From: Palleronia sp. LCG004
GTDB taxonomy: Bacteria; Pseudomonadota; Alphaproteobacteria; Rhodobacterales; Rhodobacteraceae
Reading direction: 5' to 3'
Length of the DNA stretch: 64,000 nucleotides
NCBI RefSeq assembly: GCF_032931615.1
Contig: NZ_CP136759.1
Coordinates: forward strand, 930,001 to 994,000
How positions within the stretch are numbered: position 1 is the stretch's first letter; each line of letters starts with the position of its first letter. The notes beneath the pieces were generated by a model. The model saw nothing but the letters and a program-made list of their open reading frames with translations. It did not search any database and had not been told where the DNA came from. Shown piece by piece: positions 39,836 through 47,089 of the stretch. The translations under genes were made by a program, and so were the position numbers.

Positions 39836-42631
39836 ATGGCGTTCGGAAAAGGACATCACCTCCACCTGGTCGACGGGTCGGCCTTCATCTTCCGCGCCTA
39901 TCATGCGCTGCCGCCGCTCACGCGCAAGTCGGACGGCCTGCCGGTGGGCGCGGTGTCGGGCTTCGTCAACATGATCTGGAAGATGATCGAGGACAATCGC
40001 GGCCCCGACGCGCCGACCCATGCGGCCGTGGTCTTCGACAAGGGGTCGATCACCTTCCGCAACGAGCTCTACGATCAGTACAAGGCAAATCGCGAGGCGA
40101 TGCCCGAGGATCTGCGCCCGCAGATCCCCCTGACGCGGGACGCCACGCGCGCCTTCAACCTCGCCTGTCTGGAGCAGGAGGGGTTCGAGGCCGACGACAT
40201 CATCGCGACGCTTGCGATCCGCGCCCGCGACGCCGGCGGCCGCGTGACGATCATCAGCTCCGACAAGGACCTGATGCAGCTCGTGGGCGGCGGGGTCGAG
40301 ATGTTCGACGCGATGAAGAACGTGCGGATCGACGCGGAGGGCGTGCACGCCAAGTTCGGCGTCGGCCCCGATCGCGTGGTGGACGTTCAGGCACTTGCGG
40401 GCGACAGCGTCGACAATGTGCCGGGCGCGCCCGGCATCGGCATCAAGACGGCTGCATTGTTGATCAACGAATTCGGTAGCCTGGAGGATCTTCTTGAGAG
40501 AACGGATGAGGTTCCGCAACCCAAGCGCCGCCAGACCCTGATCGACCATGCCGACCAGATCCGCCTGTCAAAGACGTTGGTGCAGCTCGATTGCGAGATG
40601 GATCTGGAATACGATCTCGACAGTCTTGAGGTGAAGGCCCCGGTGGCGGACGATCTCATCGCCTTCCTCTCCGAGATGGAGTTCCGCACCATCGTCAAGC
40701 GCGTCTCGGATGCCCTGGGCGTCGAGGCACCCGCCGTGACCGCCACCGCCGAGCAGGCCCCGGCCCCCGCGGAAAAGGCCGAACAGCCTCCGTTCCCAGA
40801 AACCTACGACTGGGTCCGCGACGAGGCGACGCTCGAGGCATGGATCGCGAAGGCCCATGCCCGCGGCTATGTCGCGGTCGATACGGAAACCACCGCGCTC
40901 AACGAGATGCAGGCCCTTTTGGTCGGTGTGTCGCTGGCCCTCGCCCCGGGCGAGGCCTGCTATATCCCGCTGACCCACAAGGAGAATGCCGAGGCCGATC
41001 TCTTTGCGACGGATGCGCTGGCCGAGGGGCAGATCGCCCAGGACCGCGCGCTGGAACTTCTCAAGCCGCTCTTCGAGGATTCGTCGGTCCTCAAGATCGG
41101 ACAGAACCTCAAATACGACGCCAAGATCCTCGCACGGCTGGGCATCGGCCTCGCGCCGATCGACGACACGATGCTGATGAGCTACGCAATGAATGCGGGG
41201 CTGCACAATCACGGCATGGACGTGCTGTCGGAACGCTATCTGGGGCACAACCCGATCCCGATCAAACAGCTCATCGGGTCGGGCAAGAGCCAGATCACCT
41301 TCGACAAGGTTCCGGTCGACAAAGCCGTGACCTACGCGGCCGAGGACGCGGATATCACGCTGAGGCTCTGGCAGCTCTTCAAGCCGCAGCTGCACCGCTC
41401 CCGCGTCACGACGGTCTACGAGACGCTGGAGCGTCCGCTGATCCCGGTTCTGGCCCGGATGGAAATGGCCGGTGTCGAGGTCGATCGCGAAACGCTGAGC
41501 CGCATGTCGGGGGCTTTCGCGCAGAAAATGGCAGCCCTCGAATCAGAGATCCACGAGCTCGCCGGCGGGGAGTTCAAGGTCGGATCGCCCAAGCAGCTGG
41601 GCGAGATCCTGTTCGACAAGCTCGGCCTGCCGGGCGGGAAGAAGGGCAAGACGGGAGCTTACGGGACCGGGGCCGACATCCTCGAAGACCTCGCGACGGA
41701 ACACGAGCTGCCCGGCAAGGTTCTCGACTGGCGGCAGGTCAGCAAGCTGAAATCGACCTATACGGACGCGCTGCAGGACCATATCGACCCCGAGACGGGG
41801 CGCGTTCACACGTCCTATTCCATCGCGGGTGCCGCGACCGGAAGGCTCGCATCGACCGATCCGAACCTGCAGAACATCCCGATCCGCACCGAGGAGGGGC
41901 GGCGCATCCGCGAGGCATTCGTCGCGCCGAAAGGCAAGACGCTGGTGGCGCTCGACTACAGCCAGATCGAGCTCAGGATCCTGGCCCACATGGCCGGGAT
42001 CGAGGAGCTGAAGCAGGCCTTCCGCGAGGGGCAGGACATCCACGCGCTTACCGCGTCCGAGATGTTCAACGTGCCCATGGACGAGATGACGTCCGAGATC
42101 CGCCGACAGGCGAAGGCGATCAATTTCGGCGTGATCTACGGCATTTCCGGCTTCGGGCTCGCCCGCAACCTCCGCATCCCGCGCGAAGAGGCGCAGGGCT
42201 TCATCGACCGCTATTTCGAACGCTTCCCCGGCATCAAGGACTACATGTCCGAAACGACCGCCTTCGCCAAGGAACACGGCTACGTCCAGACCATGTTCGG
42301 ACGTCGCATCAACACGCCCGAGATCAACGCAAAGGGTCCGGGCGCGGGATTCGCGCGCCGTGCCGCGATCAACGCCCCCATTCAGGGCACCGCAGCCGAC
42401 GTGATCCGCCGCGCGATGATCCGCATGGACGACGCGATCGCCGACCTTCCCGCGCGGATGCTGCTGCAGGTCCATGACGAACTTCTCTTCGAGGTGGACG
42501 AGGGTCACGAGGCGGCCCTGATCGATCGCGCGCGAGACGTGATGGAGGGTGCATCGTTGCCGGCCGTGCATCTGAGCGTCCCGCTCGAGGTCGATGCGGG
42601 GCAGGGTCCGAACTGGGCCTCCGCCCATTGA
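39836..42631 (+). CDS. polA: DNA polymerase I
   Basis: 931-residue repair and Okazaki-fragment-processing polymerase with all three domains. The 5'-3' exonuclease starts HHLHLVDGSAFIFRAYHALP. The 3'-5' proofreading domain retains its acidic residues (AVDTETTALNEMQ), unlike the inactive versions in some bacteria. The polymerase domain has motif A (ALDYSQIELRILAHMAG), motif B (RRQAKAINFGVIYGISG) and motif C (LLQVHDELLFEV). The frame is open to 39653, but the ATG at 39836 gives the family start. Its stop overlaps the next gene as TTGA. Confidence 0.97.
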   Translation: MAFGKGHHLHLVDGSAFIFRAYHALPPLTRKSDGLPVGAVSGFVNMIWKMIEDNRGPDAPTHAAVVFDKGSITFRNELYDQYKANREAMPEDLRPQIPLTRDATRAFNLACLEQEGFEADDIIATLAIRARDAGGRVTIISSDKDLMQLVGGGVEMFDAMKNVRIDAEGVHAKFGVGPDRVVDVQALAGDSVDNVPGAPGIGIKTAALLINEFGSLEDLLERTDEVPQPKRRQTLIDHADQIRLSKTLVQLDCEMDLEYDLDSLEVKAPVADDLIAFLSEMEFRTIVKRVSDALGVEAPAVTATAEQAPAPAEKAEQPPFPETYDWVRDEATLEAWIAKAHARGYVAVDTETTALNEMQALLVGVSLALAPGEACYIPLTHKENAEADLFATDALAEGQIAQDRALELLKPLFEDSSVLKIGQNLKYDAKILARLGIGLAPIDDTMLMSYAMNAGLHNHGMDVLSERYLGHNPIPIKQLIGSGKSQITFDKVPVDKAVTYAAEDADITLRLWQLFKPQLHRSRVTTVYETLERPLIPVLARMEMAGVEVDRETLSRMSGAFAQKMAALESEIHELAGGEFKVGSPKQLGEILFDKLGLPGGKKGKTGAYGTGADILEDLATEHELPGKVLDWRQVSKLKSTYTDALQDHIDPETGRVHTSYSIAGAATGRLASTDPNLQNIPIRTEEGRRIREAFVAPKGKTLVALDYSQIELRILAHMAGIEELKQAFREGQDIHALTASEMFNVPMDEMTSEIRRQAKAINFGVIYGISGFGLARNLRIPREEAQGFIDRYFERFPGIKDYMSETTAFAKEHGYVQTMFGRRINTPEINAKGPGAGFARRAAINAPIQGTAADVIRRAMIRMDDAIADLPARMLLQVHDELLFEVDEGHEAALIDRARDVMEGASLPAVHLSVPLEVDAGQGPNWASAH

Positions 42632-43167
42632 CGCTGATCGCGTTCAACAAGCCCATGAACATCCTCAGCCAGTTCACCGACGAGGGGCGCTGGCGGGGGC
42701 TCTCGCGGTTCGGCCTGCCGCCGGGTGTCTATGCCGCCGGTCGGCTCGACCGCGACAGCGAGGGGCTGCTTCTCCTCACCGATGACGGACGGCTTCAGGC
42801 GCGCATCACCTCGGGCGATACGGCCAAGACCTATCTCGTCCAGGTCGAGGGCGAGCCGGACGATGCCGCGCTGGATGCATTGCGGGCAGGCGTGACGATG
42901 AAGGACGGCCCCACCAAACCGGCCGAGGCCACCCGCATCGCCGGGCCGGATCTCTGGCCGCGCGACCCGCCGGTGCGCTTTCGCAAGAGCGTGCCAGACG
43001 CCTGGATCTCGCTCACCATCCGCGAGGGGCGCAACCGGCAGGTCCGCCGCATGTGCGCGCATGTGGGCTTTCCGTGCCTCAGACTGGTGCGCTGGCAGGT
43101 CGGGCCGCATGCAATCGACGGGCTTGCGCCCGGCACCTGGCGCGAGGTGCCGCCCGTCGCGCGTTAG
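42628..43167 (+). CDS. RluE-type rRNA pseudouridine synthase, TTG start
   Basis: 179-residue pseudouridine synthase of the RsuA/RluB/E/F family without an N-terminal S4 domain, as in RluE (23S rRNA U2457). It begins LIAFNKPMNILSQFTD and contains AAGRLDRDSEGLLLLTDDG with the catalytic Asp, then REGRNRQVRRMCAHVG. The start is a TTG embedded in the polA stop (TTGA), which places IAFNKP at the usual position. Specificity for the RluE site is inferred from length. Confidence 0.87.
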   Translation: MTLIAFNKPMNILSQFTDEGRWRGLSRFGLPPGVYAAGRLDRDSEGLLLLTDDGRLQARITSGDTAKTYLVQVEGEPDDAALDALRAGVTMKDGPTKPAEATRIAGPDLWPRDPPVRFRKSVPDAWISLTIREGRNRQVRRMCAHVGFPCLRLVRWQVGPHAIDGLAPGTWREVPPVAR

Positions 43168-43309
43168 GGCCTGTCTGCGCCCCTGGGTCGGATCGCCGCG
43201 GCCCGAAACGGCTCGCGCGCGAAACATCCGGGCATCCTTGCCGTTGACGCCTCGCAAACCGGGGCGCGCCGTTGCCCCGGCATTCCATAGCGACGACAGG
43301 ACATATCCC

Positions 43310-43834
43310 ATGCCGAGCACACCCATCCCGGGCAAGAACGCCCCCGATCTCGACCTCAGGCTCATCATCGGCACCGACTGGAGCCTCAAGGCCCAGAGCC
43401 CCGATGCATTCTCGATGATCGTCTTCTTTCGCGGGCTGCATTGCCCGATCTGCAAGAGCTACCTCAAGGAGATCGCGGCCCAGCTTCCGACCCTGACCGA
43501 AAAGGGCGTCGCGGCCGTGACCGTCTCGATGGAAAGCGAGGACCGCGCGAAGGAGGCCCATTCCGACTGGGATCTCGGCGATCTGCCGATGGCCTGGGGG
43601 CTGACCGAAGAGCAGGCCCACGACTGGGGGCTTTATCTGTCGGAGAAGATCAAGGACGGCGAGCCCGATCTCTTCTGCGAGCCTGCGCTGTTTCTCGTGA
43701 AGCCCGACGGGACGCTTTATCTCGCCAATATCTCGAACATGCCGTTCGCGCGTCCGCCGATCGGCGATCTGGTCGACAAGATCGACTTCGTGATCGAGAA
43801 GGACTACCCCGCTCGCGGAACGCACGCGGCCTGA
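43310..43834 (+). CDS. Peroxiredoxin-like (AhpC/TSA) protein
   Basis: 174-residue thioredoxin-fold peroxiredoxin-like protein. The active-site region is FFRGLHCPICKSYLKEI, with a CxxC-like pair at the expected peroxidatic position, followed by AAVTVSMESEDRAKEA. It lacks the classic PxxxTxxC form, so it belongs to the divergent redoxin-like group and may reduce peroxides or disulfides. ATG at 43310. A hairpin CCGGGGC/GCCCCGG lies in its leader (43259-43280) and a strong hairpin follows the stop. Confidence 0.78.
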   Translation: MPSTPIPGKNAPDLDLRLIIGTDWSLKAQSPDAFSMIVFFRGLHCPICKSYLKEIAAQLPTLTEKGVAAVTVSMESEDRAKEAHSDWDLGDLPMAWGLTEEQAHDWGLYLSEKIKDGEPDLFCEPALFLVKPDGTLYLANISNMPFARPPIGDLVDKIDFVIEKDYPARGTHAA

Positions 43835-43852
43835 TCGCGCGGCACAGGATGC

Positions 43853-43885
43853 GTCCCCGGGGTTTCGCCGCGAAACCTTGGGGAC
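43853..43885. terminator. 33-bp hairpin containing the GGTTTCGC palindrome
   Basis: GTCCCCGG-GGTTTCGC-C-GCGAAACC-TTGGGGAC: 16 pairs (two G-U) around one central base, 19 bp after the peroxiredoxin stop. It includes the 17-bp palindrome at 43861-43877 also found at 13171. Probably a terminator or 3' stabilising element; no clear T run. Confidence 0.6.
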
Positions 43886-43918
43886 GATCATGACGATGGA
43901 GCGAGGAGTACGCCGACG

Positions 43919-44566
43919 ATGGATTATTCTTGGGTCGTCTCGAATTCCGAAGTGATCAACCTCGTGCTCCAGGCGATCATGGTGTTGATCTGGGTCGCCT
44001 ATCTGCAGCTCTTTCTCTTCAGCTATCTGCGGCAAAGACGCCCGGTCGTGCTGATCAACCGGTCCGTGGGCAGTTCCGAGAATGCACGGTGCTTCGTGTC
44101 GAACATGGGGGCCGAGCCTGTCCACCTCACGGCGCTCGTCGCGGACCTGACGATCGGTGACGAGGTCCATCGCAGCTTTGTGACGGATCGCGACGAGCTG
44201 GAGAAAAGCGGGATGTCGCAGCCGAGCGAGGGCACGAATCAGGGGCCTGTCGCTCCGGGCGGTTTCGTCGATGCAGGCAGCTTCGGCGAAATCGTGCGCC
44301 GTGCGCTTTCGCATATCGAGGACAAGGACGACGAGAACGAGGTCAGTCGCCTCAGCCTCATGGCACTCTGCAGTTCGGGCTATTCGAGCCATATCGTGGC
44401 CGGCGCGCGCACGTTCGAGATTGGCATGCGGGACGGCGCGCGGCACTTCATCCCGGTCGAGCCCACGACACTGCAGTATTCGTCCCGCCGGCATCAGCGC
44501 AGCAATTACGAGATTCTGCGCAAGCAGCTCGCGGACGAACGCGCCGATCTCGAGAACCCGCGCTGA
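43919..44566 (+). CDS. Hypothetical single-pass membrane protein
   Basis: 215-residue protein not recognised by family. An N-terminal membrane helix (about 15-38, LVLQAIMVLIWVAYLQLFLF) is followed by a basic stretch (SYLRQRRP) and a cytoplasmic beta-rich domain (VVLINRSVGSSENARCFVSN, VHLTALVADLTIG), then an acidic linker and a helical C-terminus. The start at 43919 follows GGAGTACGCCGACG. It is convergent with the DUF1285 gene with four bases between stops. Codon use is normal for the window. Confidence 0.6.
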   Translation: MDYSWVVSNSEVINLVLQAIMVLIWVAYLQLFLFSYLRQRRPVVLINRSVGSSENARCFVSNMGAEPVHLTALVADLTIGDEVHRSFVTDRDELEKSGMSQPSEGTNQGPVAPGGFVDAGSFGEIVRRALSHIEDKDDENEVSRLSLMALCSSGYSSHIVAGARTFEIGMRDGARHFIPVEPTTLQYSSRRHQRSNYEILRKQLADERADLENPR

Positions 44567-44570
44567 TCGT

Positions 44571-45158
44571 TCAGGGAAGCTCGTCCGACGGAATGATCGG
44601 AAAGAATTCGCCGCCCGAACGCAGCCCGAACCAGTCCCGGCCGTCGACCGTGTCGGTCTCTCCAAGCTCCACGAGGCGATAGAAGCTCTTGCGGTCGATC
44701 AGCGCCTCGAGATTGCGGCGTATGATGACGTAGGGGGCGGGCTCTCCGGTTTCTGGATCGCGCGTGACGCGGATCGGGTGGTCAGGCCCCGCCCGCGCCG
44801 TGTCACCGACATTCGTCTCGAAGACCAGATCCGAACCCTCGCGGGTGAAATCCACCGCGACGAAGGGTGCGTCCTCGACCCGGATGCCGACCTTTTCGAC
44901 CGGCGTGACAAGGAAATAGGCGTCCCCCTCGCGGATCAGGATGGTCGAGAAGAGCCGCACCAGCGGCTTTCGCCCGATGGGCGTGCCCTGATAGAACCAC
45001 GTCCCGTCGCGCCGGATCTCCATGTCGAGATCGCCGCAATAGGGCGGGTCCCAGCTTTCGACCGGCGGGAGGCCGCCTTTCGACGCGGCACGCGCGCTTT
45101 TCTCGAGGCTGCCGGCGTCTGGCTTCACATCCTTTTGTCTCTCAGGCTCTTTTGTCAT
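44571..45158 (-). CDS. DUF1285 domain protein
   Basis: 195-residue protein of the DUF1285 family, whose known structures have two small beta domains; function unknown. Typical segments are DLDMEIRRDGTWFYQGTPI, LVRLFSTILIREGDAYFLVT, APFVAVDF and RNLEALIDRKSFYRLVEL. The long in-frame extension upstream is antisense to the MoxR gene and rejected; the ATG at 45158 gives the family N-terminus. It is divergent from the MoxR operon with 63 bp between starts, a linkage common in Rhodobacteraceae. Confidence 0.88.
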   Translation of the reverse strand: MTKEPERQKDVKPDAGSLEKSARAASKGGLPPVESWDPPYCGDLDMEIRRDGTWFYQGTPIGRKPLVRLFSTILIREGDAYFLVTPVEKVGIRVEDAPFVAVDFTREGSDLVFETNVGDTARAGPDHPIRVTRDPETGEPAPYVIIRRNLEALIDRKSFYRLVELGETDTVDGRDWFGLRSGGEFFPIIPSDELP

Positions 45159-45221
45159 TTGTGCCCGCCGTCGTAGGTGTCCATCATGACCTTGGCACGT
45201 AGACCTGAAGAGGATTTTGTC

Positions 45222-46220
45222 ATGGCCGATCCCATCCTGGACGAGATCGACGCCCTCGGCGACAAGCTCGCCGCCGCGCGCGAGAGCATCACGGCACGTT
45301 TCGTGGGGCAGCGCCGGGTGGTCGACCTCGTCCTGACGACGCTTCTCTGCGGGGGGCACGGCCTGTTGATCGGTCTGCCGGGCCTCGGCAAGACGCGTCT
45401 GGTCGAGACGCTTTCGACCGTGATGGGCCTCGACGGCAAGCGGGTGCAGTTCACGCCCGACCTGATGCCCGCCGACATCCTGGGCTCCGAAGTGCTCGAG
45501 ACCGGGCAGGACGGCAGCCGGGCCTTCAAGTTCATCCGCGGGCCGATCTTCTGCCAGCTGATGATGGCCGACGAGATCAACCGCGCGAGCCCGCGCACCC
45601 AATCGGCGCTTCTGCAGGCCATGCAGGAAAAGCAGGTGACGGTTGCCGGTCAGTCGCACACGCTCGCCGCGCCGTTCCACGTGCTGGCGACGCAGAACCC
45701 GATCGAGCAGGAGGGTACATATCCGCTGCCCGAAGCGCAGCTCGACCGGTTCCTGGTCGAGATCGACGTGCCCTATCCCGACCGCGCGACCGAACGTGAC
45801 ATCCTGCTGACCACGACCGGCGCGGAGGAGGCGGTCTCGCATGCCGTCTTTACCGCCGACGAGCTGATCGCGGCGCAGAGATTGCTGCGCCGGATGCCGG
45901 TGGGCGATGCGGTGGTCGAGATGATCCTCGACCTCGTGCGCGCCTGCCGTCCCGAGGACGAGACCGCGCCGCAGCCCGTCCGCGATCACGTCGGGTGGGG
46001 GCCTGGGCCGCGTGCGGCGCAGGCGCTCATGCTGACGGTGCGGGCCGCGGCGCTGCTCGACGGTCGCCTCGCGCCGAATGCCGAGGATGTGGCGGACATG
46101 GCGGTGCCGGTGCTGACGCACCGCATGGCGCTGAGCTTTGCCGCGCGGGCCCGCGGCGAGACGCTCGACCGCATCATCTCCGAGATCGTCGATCAGAAGA
46201 CCCGGGCGCAGGCGGCGTGA
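45222..46220 (+). CDS. MoxR-family AAA+ ATPase
   Basis: 332-residue AAA+ chaperone-like ATPase of the MoxR family. Walker A GLPGLGKT at residues 51-58, Walker B in QLMMADEINRASP, sensor 1 ATQNPIEQEGTYPLPEAQ and a lid domain with the arginine-rich end. MoxR ATPases act with neighbouring VWA/DUF58 proteins to mature metalloenzymes or envelope complexes. The ATG at 45222 with GAAGAGG is preferred over 45177. It heads a four-gene operon and its stop overlaps the DUF58 GTG start (GTGA). Confidence 0.93.
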   Translation: MADPILDEIDALGDKLAAARESITARFVGQRRVVDLVLTTLLCGGHGLLIGLPGLGKTRLVETLSTVMGLDGKRVQFTPDLMPADILGSEVLETGQDGSRAFKFIRGPIFCQLMMADEINRASPRTQSALLQAMQEKQVTVAGQSHTLAAPFHVLATQNPIEQEGTYPLPEAQLDRFLVEIDVPYPDRATERDILLTTTGAEEAVSHAVFTADELIAAQRLLRRMPVGDAVVEMILDLVRACRPEDETAPQPVRDHVGWGPGPRAAQALMLTVRAAALLDGRLAPNAEDVADMAVPVLTHRMALSFAARARGETLDRIISEIVDQKTRAQAA

Positions 46221-47089
46221 GCGATCCCGCCCTCCTGAGGTCCCGGGCCGAGGCGCTCGCCGCGCCGCTTCCGGCGCTTCTGGCAGGGGCGCAGCATCTG
46301 GCCCGGACAGTGATCCTCGGGAGCCACGGCCGCCGGCGGCCGGGTCACGGGGACGAGTTCTGGCAATACCGCCCGGCGATGCAGGGCGATGCGGCGCGTT
46401 CGGTCGACTGGCGGCGCTCGGGGCGGTCCGACGGGCATTTCGTGCGCCAGATGGAATGGCAGGCGGCGCAATCGGTCATGCTCTGGGTCGACCGGTCGCG
46501 CTCCATGGCCTTCGCGTCGGGCGACGCGCCGCAGAAGGGCCAGCGCGCGGCCGAAGTCGCGCTTGCCGTGGCGATCCTGCTCGACCACGGGGGCGAGAGA
46601 GTGGGCCTTTCGGATCACGACCTTCCGCCGAGGACAGGTGCGCTGCAACTCCTGCGGATGGCGCAGGCGCTCGGGGCCGAGGGCGATGCCCCGGAATACG
46701 GTGCGCCGCTCGCGCGCGAGATGCCCTCGCGGTCGCGGGCGCTTTTCGTGTCGGATTTCATGGGTGACATCGCTCCGGTCGAGGGCGCATTGCTCGAGGC
46801 GGCCGATCGCGGGATCGGCGGCGTTCTGCTGCACGTGCTCGACCGTCAGGAGGAGGCCTTTCCCTTCGACGGGCGAACGATCTTCACCTCGATGGGTGGC
46901 ACGATCCGCCACGAGACGCTGAAAGCGGGCGATCTGCGGGCGCGGTATCTCGACCGGCTGGCCGAACGGAAGGAGCGGTTGAGGTATCTCGCGCGCGTGA
47001 CCGGCTGGCAATACAGCCTGCACCATACCGATGGACCTGCGAGTGCCGCACTGCTCTGGCTCTATGGCGCGCTGGAGCGGCACGCCTGA
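46217..47089 (+). CDS. DUF58 domain protein
   Basis: 290-residue DUF58 protein, the standard partner of MoxR ATPases and structurally VWA-like. The family motif appears as DEFWQYRPAMQGDAARSVDW followed by RRSGRSDGHFVRQ, then a VWA-like strand VMLWVDRSRSMAF, which keeps the DxSxS pattern as DRSRS. Translated from a GTG inside the MoxR stop, and its own stop overlaps the next start (TGATG). Confidence 0.88.
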   Translation: MSDPALLRSRAEALAAPLPALLAGAQHLARTVILGSHGRRRPGHGDEFWQYRPAMQGDAARSVDWRRSGRSDGHFVRQMEWQAAQSVMLWVDRSRSMAFASGDAPQKGQRAAEVALAVAILLDHGGERVGLSDHDLPPRTGALQLLRMAQALGAEGDAPEYGAPLAREMPSRSRALFVSDFMGDIAPVEGALLEAADRGIGGVLLHVLDRQEEAFPFDGRTIFTSMGGTIRHETLKAGDLRARYLDRLAERKERLRYLARVTGWQYSLHHTDGPASAALLWLYGALERHA

